Positions 25,870 through 36,163 of a DNA stretch of 64,000 nucleotides are shown piece after piece. The DNA comes from Anaspis maculata. Taxonomy: Eukaryota > Arthropoda > Insecta > Coleoptera > Scraptiidae. The stretch is taken from the NCBI GenBank assembly GCA_949128115.1, contig OX421962.1:41749745-41813744 (forward strand), given 5' to 3'. The position numbers and the translations under genes were made by a program. Numbering within the stretch: the first letter of the stretch is position 1; each line of letters starts with the position of its first letter. A model generated the notes under the pieces. That model was not told the DNA's origin. It made no database searches and was given only the letters and a program-made list of their open reading frames with translations.

Positions 25870-26969
25870 ATACTATTAGTTGATAGTATACTTAATCAAC
25901 AGTGAGCAGTGAGCAGTAATAATTATTTCAAGAAGTGTGGAATTTTTGGGTTGACAATGTTTTTAATTAGATAACAAAGCATTTGAACCGTGTCAATAGG
26001 GGAGTGACCGATTTATTTTTTTTTATTTTTTCATAAGTAACTATTCTCAGTGGAAAAAACATAAAAATTGTCGACCACTTTCGCCAAATTTGGCGCGATG
26101 ACGTTATAATCTTTAATCGGCGCCAGAAAATCAAGCTTGACCACACTACAAACTCAAACTTACAAAGAAAAGCACTAGAGTCAACGCGCGTAACACAGCT
26201 GATCATTGAATATTAAGCAGACATAGTGGTTTCCAGCAGTAAAATGGTGTATTTCCACTTCGTATTGCTCGGCCTCGTGTTGTTTTTCTTGAATATGGAG
26301 CGATGAAAAATTAGCTGATGTTCGCAAATGTCAACACTCAACAGCAAGGTGACAGTGACACACAGCATTTACCTAGGCAACGGAGGTGGAGTCTCCCCAC
26401 TTCTGTCGAAATATTAGGACGTCACAGTCCGCCTAAAGCTCCGTAGGTTTGAAACCGTTCGTAAAAGTAGCTACTTTCAAGGTAAATTTTGAGACACTTG
26501 GAAAAAAAATCGAATTTTCATGGGAAAGTAGTCTTGTTATTAGGGCTTCACATTCGATTAGAATAATTTCACAAATATTTGCGATGGTGATCACTACTCT
26601 ATTTATTGGTGTCAGAAGTGGGATATTGGTTACACTTCTTGACTTTTCAATAAAAACTGGAGAGCGTAAATTCGAGCAACTAAATAAATGGAAAATTTGG
26701 AAATTAACCCCTTTCGAAGTCACTTGGGGCATCGATAAATTCAATTAAATAATTACCATACGAAAACTTCAATTCGTCCCAACCGTATCTGTATTTAGCG
26801 ATCATCAAGTATCTCCGCCGTGACGTGGCAAATGGTAATTCAAGTATAACGATATGTTTATTCACAATGCAAGCTTTATTTATTTAGCCTTTTGAGCGAA
26901 ACCGATAGGCGTCAAGTCCAGAGCGACTGCAATTACTATTGGGAAACTTTCCATTTCAATAATAATTAG
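25870..26969. other. Intronic sequence with a stretch open on both strands
   Basis: 26433-26748 is open on both strands for about 100 codons, which argues against coding. No other feature is seen. Confidence 0.35.
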
Positions 26970-27082
26970 TTAATTAATCAATTCAATGGACCTGGTTATT
27001 GACCTGCATTTCCGCATGCTACGCTGACAACTATACATACCTACAAAACTTATCAGACAAATGGAACGTTTATAGAAATTAC

Positions 27083-27758
27083 CATCGGTGTTCACAGCAG
27101 AGACGTACGTCCATCCAAAGTACCTGACAATATCCAAGATCACTTGTGCCTGATAGTAGTCCGAGGGGACGACGCGCAAGAAGTAATTAAACCGGCTTTT
27201 ATCGGACAAGTCCCTCGACGTGGTGGAGTAGCCGACTTGAGGCAAATGAAAGAGCTGCAGGAGGTTCTGCACTTGCAGGGCCACCGAGCTGGATCCGGGC
27301 CCCACGACCCCAATTAGGGGTCCCCTGCGTTCGAGCTCGCTGGTGGTTGCTAATTGACACGAGTCCAGGTACGAAGATACCGGAGTTATGGCATCCCTAA
27401 TGAGTTCGATGCTCTGCTGCAGAGCGACTGGTGCGTACCAGCACTCGTCCCGTATCTCAACGCCTAATGTGAGGTTGGGCAGCAGGTTTGGGTCTTTATT
27501 AATTTTGTCCAAGGTCTGGAACGTCACCTCGACCCTTTGGATGCCGTACAGTTCCCGGATGTCGCCGCATTTTATGTCCAGGCTGGCGACCGTGCGCTTC
27601 TTGGATGGCGGCTGGTGGTGCAGCGGGAACAGGGCGCCGACTATGAAATCGCCATTCAGAAAAGCGGACACCCGCTTGTCCTGGTTAAGATTGCAGACGG
27701 GCTTAAAGAACTGAGCGAAGACGGCCATTGCGATGAGAATGATTGAGCTCCTTGACAT
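27083..27758 (-). CDS. Metabotropic glutamate receptor, first coding exon (partial gene)
   Basis: This exon encodes residues 1-225 of a class C GPCR of the metabotropic glutamate receptor family, at the N-terminal side of the extracellular Venus-flytrap domain. The ATG at 27758 is chosen because it opens a hydrophobic signal peptide (about residues 1-22, MSRSSIILIAM onward); the longer frame upstream begins only with GTG. Visible family motifs are CGDIRELYGIQR (64-75; R75 aligns with the glutamate gamma-carboxylate Arg of mGluR1), the GPGSSSVALQVQNLLQLF block (153-170; Ser of the amino-acid pocket), GYSTTS (176-181; pocket Thr) and RVVPSDYYQAQ. C64 and C106 probably form the lobe disulfide, and N95 is in an N-glycosylation sequon. 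The exon ends in phase 1 after GATG, before GTAATT at 27082. It resembles group I receptors and the insect mXR/mangetout orphan; I cannot separate these without an alignment. Confidence 0.92.
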
Positions 27759-27825
27759 CGTTTCCTGATCCCCGGGCAGCACGTGTTGGAGAGTGCAGGG
27801 AAGGAAGCGTCATTTTCGATTCAGT
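27759..27825 (-). other. 5'UTR part of the glutamate receptor exon with upstream splice acceptor
   Basis: On the minus strand a T-rich tract followed by ctttgttctag ends at 27826, and the exon continues without an in-frame upstream ATG into the receptor start at 27758. This implies at least one noncoding exon and a promoter further upstream (coordinates above 27826). That exon was not identified. One ATG at about 27811 is out of frame with the receptor. Confidence 0.5.
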
Positions 27826-28030
27826 CTAGAACAAAGAAAGAATTTTTTGATTTGAGTCATTCAACATCAACAGTTAGTTAGGTACTTTACCATATTAACC
27901 CTCGTATTAACCATATTATGTAGGTAGGTGTATGTGTCAAGGGAGCCGCAACAATAATACGGAGTTACCGAATAGGGACACAAAAAAGTTCTAAATGTAG
28001 CAGCTTCATGTTCTGTGATCGTTCAAGGTC

Positions 28031-28173
28031 TAAGGGCTCGATACCAAGTTGCAGGCGCAAAGTTTGGGACGGCGTAACTCGCCAAATACAGCGGTCTGAT
28101 TGGTTGGTATCCGCCGTTGCTATGGTAACCGCACTTACGGCGGTCTCAGCCCCGACTTAGTATCGAGCCGTTA
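28031..28173. mobile_element. Small inverted-repeat element with RFX-like X-box
   Basis: TAAGGGCTCGATAC and GTATCGAGCCGTTAAGG are inverted ends of a roughly 143-bp element on the upstream side of the glutamate receptor. Inside lies GTTGCTATGGTAAC at 28116-28129. Confidence 0.6.
28116..28129. promoter_or_regulatory. Candidate RFX X-box inside a small MITE
   Basis: GTTGCTATGGTAAC is a near-perfect palindromic X-box. It is about 290 bp upstream of the acceptor of the receptor's first coding exon, but because it sits within a small inverted-repeat element it may simply travel with that repeat. Confidence 0.35.
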
Positions 28174-28396
28174 AGGGTGATTTAAAAGTGGCGAACACGG
28201 ACTTCAGCAGGTACGTTGAAAGGAGTCAGTAAGAAAAATAGTAAAAAATTTATCTTAACTTTTTCTTAACCTAACTCATGACCTCTTGTTGCCTAGAAAC
28301 CGCCTCGCTGATAGCTGGCAACGTGATGTCTCAAAAATAGCATTCTGCTCGTCGTGATCCCACCCTATAGTAGTCAGTTTGTAGATTGTTCATTGT

Positions 28397-29988
28397 CTAG
28401 CCCAGGCGCCAGGGAGCAAAAATCAGCTCAATAAGGAAATAATTGTTTCCTGGCTGGAAACTAGCTTAAAACAATCTGTGTGGCTTGGGTTTTGACATAC
28501 TAATTTCCCCCCTCTCGGAAATGTCGGCGTCATGTCGCCATCATCAACAAGAAGTGCACCAGCATGGTTTTTACCGAATATCTTGATTTTGGGCCATCTG
28601 ACAGCAAAAGATGTAAGAAGTCATTTTGATACCAATGAAATTCCCTACGGAATAGTTTTCAAATGACCATTCTGCAACTTATGGTTTTTGAGATAGAGCT
28701 TCTGGAAGCGAGAGGCATTGTCGTAAAAGCTCCATGGCCACTTGACTCGAAAAACTAAAATGTCGATGTGACAAAAATATTTCAAAATGAGATTTCTTGA
28801 GAATCCTTCATGCTATAGTTGCGGTGATGGTCTTAAACTCTTTCTCTTGAACCGTTGATCACGAATATAGAAAAATCAAAAACGTCACATTGTACATATA
28901 CAGGGTGTACTGAGGGAATCAAATCAGATCAGAGAAATTTTACATATTTCTTCGATTTAGCCTGTATGCGACACTCTAAGCACCTTACACGAGTCCAATA
29001 TCAATATGGATTTGCTCTATGAGCTTCACTTAATACACTTAAGAAGTGGTCAGCTCACAGCTTTACTGTAAAATGTTTTGAAGGCCCTCTGAAATCATCA
29101 AAATATTAAAAATTTACAGTACCAAGGAATGTATATAACAGTATATTATATACCAAGGGACCAAAGTGAATTTTCACTTAGGGGATTTGGACCCAAAAGG
29201 CCTCGAGCAACAAACTTCACCCAAGGAATCAAAAATTCACTTTGGTTCCTTGGTATATAATATACTGTTACATACATTTCTTGCTACTGTAAATTTTGAT
29301 GATTTCAGAGGGCCTTCAAAACATTTTACAGGAAGACTGTGAGCTGACCACTCCTTAGATGTATCAAGTGAAGCTCACATAGCAATGCATATTGATATTG
29401 GACTCGTGATAAGTGCTTAGAGTTTCGCATAGGCTAAATCGAAGAAATATGTAAAATTTCTCTGTTCTGATTTGATTCCCGTAGTACACCCTGTATATGT
29501 ACAATGTGACGTTCTTGACTTTTCAATATTCGTAATCTACGGTTCAAGAGGGAGAGTTTAAGACCATCACCGCAACTATAGCATGAAGGATTCTCGAGTA
29601 ATCTCATTTTGAAATTTTTATTTTCACATCGACATTTTAGTTTTTCGAGTCAAGTGGCCATGGAGCTTTCACGACAATAACTCTCGATTCCAGAAGCTCT
29701 ATCTCAAAGACCATAGGTCGCAGAAAATTGATTGAAACACCAAACTGTAGGGAATTTCGTAGGCTTCAAAATGACTTCTTACATATTTTGCTGTCAGATG
29801 ACCCAAAATTAAGATATTCGGCAAAAACCACGCTGGTGCACTTCTTGTTGATGATGGCGACATGACGCCGACATTTCCGAAAGGGGGGAAACTAGTATGT
29901 CAAAACCTAAGCTACACAGATCGTTTTAAGCTAGTTTCCAGCCAGGAAAGAATTATTTCCTTATTGTTTCCCCTGGCGCCTGGGCTAG
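28397..29988. mobile_element. Giant foldback, 1.6 kb, nested
   Basis: CTAGCCCAGGCGCCAGGG and CCCTGGCGCCTGGGCTAG are perfect inverse ends. Arms of about 0.75 kb run inward with few differences to a loop near 29190. Inside, TATACAGGGTGTACTGAGGG at about 28899 and its inverse near 29495 mark a second element, so the structure is one foldback within another. No coding sequence. Confidence 0.85.
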
Positions 29989-30061
29989 TCTGCAAGCAAT
30001 GTCAGTAAAAAAAAGTCGCCAACTCACCACGGTAAGGAGTCTTTCGAATTGTTGTCGCCTA

Positions 30062-30292
30062 TACTATTATTGGATCGAAATAATTGAGGGTGAGTCATTC
30101 ACATCCACAGTGGGTGTGAGTGAGTAAGTGAACACTTGAAGCGTTATTGCGACTTAGAACGTGGAACTAGGATGGAAAGTATGAGTCACTCTCAGTTATC
30201 AACACTCCAAGTGTTCACTCACTCACTCACACTCACTCTGGATTTGAATGAGTCACTCTCAATTATTTCGATCAAATAGTAGTTATAAGCAG
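30062..30292. repeat. Foldback with GTGAGT-rich arms
   Basis: TACTATTATTGGATCGAAAT and ATTTCGATCAAATAGTAG are inverted edges, and the arms include GTGTGAGTGAGT / ACTCACTCACAC. About 0.23 kb, noncoding. Confidence 0.7.
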
Positions 30293-30424
30293 CATTGATA
30301 TAATTGTTAGCTTAGCTACCAAGTTACGAACAGAATAGAACTGAATATTGATCTGAACAAAAAGAGTGACCTCATTTATAGAATAATTATCATAACTTAG
30401 GGTAAACGACCAACAATAGTGTAT

Positions 30425-30565
30425 TAGGTATTAAGGCCGCTCTATGAAATGCGAAACGCAGCCGCAAAGTGAGCTGCGATTACGTTTTGCGATTACCTAG
30501 CGAGCCAATCAAAAACGTTGGGCCTTATTACGTTGCGGCTGCGGATTGTGATATTATATAATCCA
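30425..30565. repeat. Small inverted repeat rich in CG
   Basis: CGCAGCCGCAA and TTGCGGCTGCGG form inverted arms within a block that is more GC-rich than its surroundings (also GCGATTACGTTTTGCGATTA). It resembles a short MITE. Confidence 0.4.
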
Positions 30566-30569
30566 TCCA

Positions 30570-33060
30570 AAATTACCAACCTCCCTCTCGGAGACCTGTT
30601 TCAAGTACATAATCACAAAACATGTGAGTTTTTTCTCGGTTTTTTTATACGACCTTCCCTGATTTTTTATTGATCAGCATTTTCCAAAATAGATAACAAC
30701 AATCAACATGTCTGATAATGTCTTTCGTTGCAATTTCAGCTTGGTATCAAAAACTGCGAATAAGTCCAAGTACGGGATTTATGATAGGTAGCTACCCCAT
30801 AGTTGATTACACCCAGCATTGTTGTGGGCCTTGGTGATAACAGTGCAGATTTAAATTCAAATTAAGCCCAGTGCTGTGTCAATTCCCTTCGCAATACATA
30901 AAGTTGATTAATTGCGTGTTAACTATCCTTTTTAAGGTGTGTGAGCAGTGAAGAGCCATTATTTACGGGTGGAAAATCAATGCGATTCAGTAAAGAAGAG
31001 ATTGTACTCCCATGTATTTTATTGACCCATACACCGGTCTACAAAAAAGGATCTTTTCAAGCACGTAAGGAGTGGCTTGGAGCCATGGCAGTCGGAGTCC
31101 TTTCAGAGCGATGACATTGCGGACACACCAAAATAAAGAAGAGCGGCAGACCCAAGTGCGACAGTTTGTGAACTGTAAATTAGTAGTTCCTACGCAGTAA
31201 TAGTGTAGGAAGTGTAGCATTTCTTGTCTCAGTAACTTATACTTACTCAATTTTGTCGATCATGAATTTCCAAACAATTTGTGACTGGATTGGTTAAAAT
31301 TGTTTTTTCTTTTAAAGTGGCGCACACAAATAACATCTGCACCTTTTCAAGAGGAAGCTTAATGTTCAAGCTTCCTTCCTATTGAGAAGAAAATTATGTT
31401 TACTTTTTGAGAAAATCGAGCCTGCCTGGATGGTTTAGGTGGAAGACCCCTGTACCTATATCAAAAACCCACAAAAACATTATTGAATATTAAAAAACCA
31501 TTCAGCATTTTTGGAAGCTTCAAATAGGTCGGTACCTACCATAGACGTACCTACCTACCTAATAGGTACCTAACAATTAGCAAAAAAGCACTCCAATGAA
31601 GCAGCATCTTATTTTTCGGCAATTTTCATTAGCTTCAAAAAGACAACTAGGAATTCCGTCAATATTTCCAAGACAAGACAAGAAAAGACGCGCAAAAAGA
31701 AGGAAACGCATATTAAAAGTTTGACAAACGCTGATTGTGAAGAAAACCAAAAGTTAAAAGCAAAGCGGATTCAATGATATTGCTCTCCGGCAAAAACTCG
31801 GAGCGGAAAACCGCATCCAGACAGAGTGAGAGGGCGGCAAAGCAAGAATAAATGGAATTTTCGTCCATCACAAAATTAGCTCAAAATGAATGGTCTCATG
31901 TTTCTTTGTCACTTATAAAATAGATTGAGCTATAATATTGCATTATGTTGTAGGCACGGGCCCCGCTTTCACAAAAGCGCGCGCTCATCTGGGCTTTGGC
32001 AATTATTCAATTTACGAAACGCTCACATCGGGTTAGGTACACTAGAGGGGTATTCGGAGAATTTGATGGAAAATCTCGTAGAATTACATACCTAGTCATG
32101 GATAACTCGTTATAAATTTACACCCGTTTTCTCTATCGCGTTACCATTCTCAATAATTTTTGTCTTCGGGCGGTTAAAACGCTCGCTATATCTCGTTTAA
32201 TTTGATAAACCATATTGACTTTATTCTGCTCCAAGTTTATTCCAACAGCATCAAATGATAACTGATCTCGTTAGGGGTATATACCTACTTACCTAGATAC
32301 ATTTTAAAGCAGGTAGGTACCTATTTAATTTCTAAAATCTTTCACTTTGAATACCGCATACCTCCTTGCTTGTCATATCCAAGAAACTTATCGACAGTAG
32401 ATCGCTGCCTGTGATCTCGTCCCTTGAGAAATCAAAATTCGGTATCAAATTCACTGAATTCAAAATGAGACATTGATGTTCATAATGTAGCACAATTTTA
32501 AAGCTATGCAGTAAACAGGACGCGACAACTGGAAATATAAAAACAGACATATCAAGCGATAGGAGTTTTCATTCACTCGTAGAGTTTCGCTCTGAACTGA
32601 TGTTAAAAAAATCGACATCATGTCTGTCGCTGGACCTCTCATCGTAGCACCCTCCATGAAACGTACTTGAAGATAATTCTTCTAATTTTATGGAAAATTG
32701 TCTTGATAATGTGATATTATCAAACATGTACATATCGAAATCAAACACACTATTTTCGAGAATAATTTTTTCAATTAAAGACGCTGTGATCAACTGACAT
32801 CAACTATTTTTCGACCCGTCATTCTTTCCCAAGGATCCCAACCCTATATCGAATCAAATCAAAATCAGTGAATTATTTCCGATGATACAAAATAAAATAC
32901 GAATTTACCGACGAATTTACAATATGCAAAACCCGCCGTTTATTTTTTGAAAAGTCATATCGTACAACTTCAAAATTCAACACCGACCAGGTAGATCTTT
33001 CCTGAAGACCATGCAGAGACGACTGCGACTGCAAGCACTGGAGGAAGAAGGTGGACCAGC
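30570..33060. other. No recognised gene
   Basis: Contains AGGT/ACCT runs at 31540-31575 and 32280-32325. A minus-strand frame 32793-32332 is open except for one stop but is unrecognised (see findings). Confidence 0.35.
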
Positions 33061-33069
33061 GGAATTCAG

Positions 33070-33342
33070 TACAGGACAGTAGAGGAGGAGGAATTTTTCA
33101 AATCGGACCAACGGTTTTCGAGTTTTCCTTTTTGAAAAAACTGAAAAATTTTAACTTTTCATCCCGCGAACAGATTTCCAATTTTTGTTTCGAACAAGAG
33201 ATAATTGTTTCTTGAACATTTTTCAACAATTTTTTTTCCCAATTTCCTGAGAATTTTCCAGTTGAAAACGGAAAATCTTATCGAGACCGGACTCAAATGA
33301 TGGAGATCAAAATGAAGCTTCAATTGACGATTTTTACAATAT
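33070..33342 (+). repeat. Long noncoding repeat family, copy 4, left half
   Basis: AAATCGGACCAACGGTTTTC, ATCCCGCGAACAGATTT and TTGAACATTTTTCAACAA match copies 2 and 3. It is cut by the LTR at 33343 and resumes at 35521. Confidence 0.65.
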
Positions 33343-35516
33343 TGTTACGATATTTCGCTTACGGGTTCGAATATAATTGAGACGATCGATTTAAAACACA
33401 AACTGTTTATTTCTGCGTACTACTACAATAAATAACGCCAACAATTATCTACTTGGAATATCACTGTGATTATCGCTGTCTCTTCCAATTCTATACTGCC
33501 GCGAGCTGTCGGATGAGGCCTTATACAGGGTGTTGCATGAGGAAACCGACATAGCTTAAGGGTAGGTCCAGTTTTTCTAGAGGAGCTAGGATCTCGCTTT
33601 GAAATTTTTCTATCCCTTTTCGTTTTGATGTTACAAGGTGAATCATGTATTTTGTCGAAGTTTTTGATGAGCTATATTTTCCGAATGGCTTATTGGATTG
33701 GACTGAAATTTGATAGGTATGATTTCCTAATGATAGCTAATACATTGCACCATAAAGTTGTTCAGAAGTTTCGGGGCCGGACTGATTTTTTTTATTCTCA
33801 AAGTTTTTGTTAGAAAAGTCATATTTCAATGTTTTTTTTGGAAAACCAGTATCAGACTCAGAAACACCAGAAAAAATGCTACAAGAAACATCCTTCAATT
33901 TCTTCGGCACACCCAAAGTTTTCCCAGAAAAAAATATCTTTTGAGTTTTGGATCGGCTGCGATCTAGTGAAAATCAGTCAAGCACGCATCTTTCACCGAT
34001 CTTTGAGATGTTCATCCTCTAATTTAATGCTGTCACGGTTTTTTCCACTTTCCCACACCAGTGTCACTTGGTACGGCAAAAAAGACAAAAGGCCAGGACC
34101 GGAATCAAGTCTAGTAAACATTATTTCTAAAAATCTGATTTTTCAGTATTTAGTTGGAAAATTACAGCACAAAGTTATGGTGAAGTGGCTGAAAAATGCT
34201 CTTTTGTCTGTATTTGGAACTTTAAGTCACTTTAGAAACCAGCTAAACAAATTTTTCATTTGTTGATTTCAAGAATACAAAAAAATTATTTCCGAAATTT
34301 GATAAACATCAACATAAACATAACATACAAACATTGATATTGTTCGTTTTCTACACATTAAAATTACGTTTCTGAATAATTATCATTCTTGCTTCTTTTT
34401 ATTTTGTTCGCGAAAAGTTTCGGAAATAATTATTTGTATTCTTGAAATCAACTGAAGGAGAAATTTGTTTAGCTGGTCTCTAAAGTGACCTAAAGTTCCA
34501 AATGCAGACAAAAGAGCATTTTTCAGCCACTTCACCATAACTTTATGGTGTAAATTTCCAACTGAATACTGAAAAATCGGATCTTCAGAAATAATGTTCA
34601 CTAGACTTGATTCCGGTCCTGGACTTTTGTCTTTTTTGCCGTATCAAGTGATACTAATGTGGAAAAGTGAAAAAAACCGTGACAGCATTAAATTAGAGGA
34701 TGAACATCTCAAAGATCCGTGAAAGAATGAGTGCTTGACTGATTTTCACTAGATCGCAGCCGACCCAAATCTCAAAAGATATTTTTTTCTGGATAGACTT
34801 TGGGTGTGCCGGAGAAATTGAAGGATGTTCCTTGTAGCATTTTTTCTGTAGTTTCTAAATCTGATACTGGTTTTGCAAAAAAACATTGAAAAATATGACT
34901 TTTCTAACAAAAACTTTGAAAATAAAAAAAATCAGTCCGGCCCTGAAACTTTTGAACAACTTTATGGTGCAATGTATTAGCTATCATTAGGAGATCATAC
35001 CTATCAAATTTCAGTCCAATTCAATGAGCTATTCGGAAGATATAGCTCATCAAAAACTTCGACAAAATACATGATTCACCCTGTAACATCAAAACAAAAA
35101 GCGATAGAAAAATTTCAAAGCGAGATCCTAGTTCCCCTAGAAAAACTGGACCTACCCTTAAGCTATGTCGGTTTCCTCATGCAACACCCTGTATAAGGCC
35201 TCCGAATAGTGTTCTCGAACTTTCTGTCTACTTCCAGCAAATTCCATAGTGGTCCGGCATATGCTGTTTCTAGACCATTCCTGAATAATCATACACATTA
35301 CCTGTATAATTCTGCGGGGCTGAGGAACGGCGCCTCCGCCAAAATGGACAGATGTGCCCTGATCAGGCAGGCATTCGAGTCTCCATTCAGTTTCACATAC
35401 ACGAACGCTCTGGAATGCATCAGATCGCTCCAGACTTCTACACTGCGATCTAATGGATGGAAGAATCCAGAGAGATCTAGTGTTTACCAATATGTACGGG
35501 ATCGCCGCTCGTAACA
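33343..35516 (-). mobile_element. Solo LTR, copy 3, interrupted by a foldback element
   Basis: In reverse orientation the LTR runs from TGTTACGATATTTCGC (33343) to GATCGCCGCTCGTAACA (35516) with target duplication ATAT on both sides. The LTR is split at its TATA palindrome by the element at 33526-35191. The whole LTR is inserted into a copy of the long noncoding repeat whose halves are 33070-33342 and 35521-35720. Confidence 0.88.
33526..35191. mobile_element. Foldback MITE of 1.67 kb inside the LTR
   Basis: Ends CAGGGTGTTGCATGAGGAAA and the inverse at 35191 are followed by long arms of roughly 700-800 bp in inverted orientation (33540-34260 against 34440-35170). The small open frames in the arms mirror each other and are not genes. 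Flanks are TTATA on the left and TATAA on the right, consistent with a TA-type target. Confidence 0.85.
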
Positions 35517-35520
35517 ATAT

Positions 35521-35720
35521 TATTCTAATCAAACTCAAATTTTCCTGAAGAATGTTTCAATTTTATAAACATTTTATATAAAGATGCTTGAAATGTGTTT
35601 TAATCTTTCTCTCAAATTCCAACTTCCTGCCAAAGGAACGTCTCGAACCAAAATTTTCATTCGTTCCATGTTAATAACGTATGGTCCGAAAGTTTTGGGA
35701 AATTGTTTGAAGCTAATAAC
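35521..35720 (+). repeat. Long noncoding repeat family, copy 4, right half
   Basis: ATGCTTGAAATGTGTTTTAATC and the CCAACTT...GAACGT stretch line up with 24085-24170 of copy 3. With 33070-33342 it brackets the LTR insertion. Confidence 0.55.
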
Positions 35721-35768
35721 TTTTTATGTACCTGATGTCTTAATTTTTCAACTTGACACTGCAAAAAT

Positions 35769-36163
35769 CAACATCATATATAACAATAACAAATTCATAT
35801 TCAACATATTGATAATGGATCATTATCTTCGATGGGTTCCAATTTTCTTCTGCCATGTTCCATAATTCTCCAGGATGAATTTCTCCAATGATAAATTCTC
35901 TGATGTTATTGAAAAATGCGACGCCGTAATTGGTTTTCATTTGCAGCTTCCCAACTCTTGTCGTATACTATATCCTGCTCAATACTTACCAAAAATCTTA
36001 TATTGGTCGAGCTAGCGGTACATTGGGAGGCAAGAGCTCAGAGAAATTAATCTTGTTGTTCTAGAGAATGATCGAACATGGCAGAAGAAAACTGAGAGCC
36101 ATCAAAGATAATGGCTCATCTTCAATATGTTGAATATGAATTTGGTATTGCTATAGATGATGT
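35769..36163. repeat. Foldback of 0.4 kb
   Basis: AACATCATATATAACAATAC-like sequence and its inverse (GGTATTGCTATAGATGATGTT) bound arms containing TTCATATTCAACATATTGA / TCAATATGTTGAATATGAA and CTGCCATGTTC / GAACATGGCAG. Noncoding. Confidence 0.65.

Larger units (their letters stand above)
18211..27082 (-). other. Intron between the two glutamate receptor exons (8.9 kb)
   Basis: The intron is inferred from GT at 27082-27081 and AG at 18212-18211, with matching phase 1. It is filled with insertions: a foldback at 19837-20470, a microsatellite-bearing repeat at 20450-20850, a dimeric repeat at 21173-21620, two copies of a long noncoding repeat, a small foldback at 22396-22615, a solo LTR at 24954-25476 and a dimeric MITE at 25595-25864. 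No other receptor-like exon is seen in it. Confidence 0.8.

Noticed and set aside
26433..26748. Frames of about 100 codons open on both strands
   Set aside because: Symmetric openness, no motif and an intronic position; probably compositional.
33625..34601. Open frames of 62-145 codons
   Set aside because: They fall in the inverted arms of a foldback element and mirror each other.
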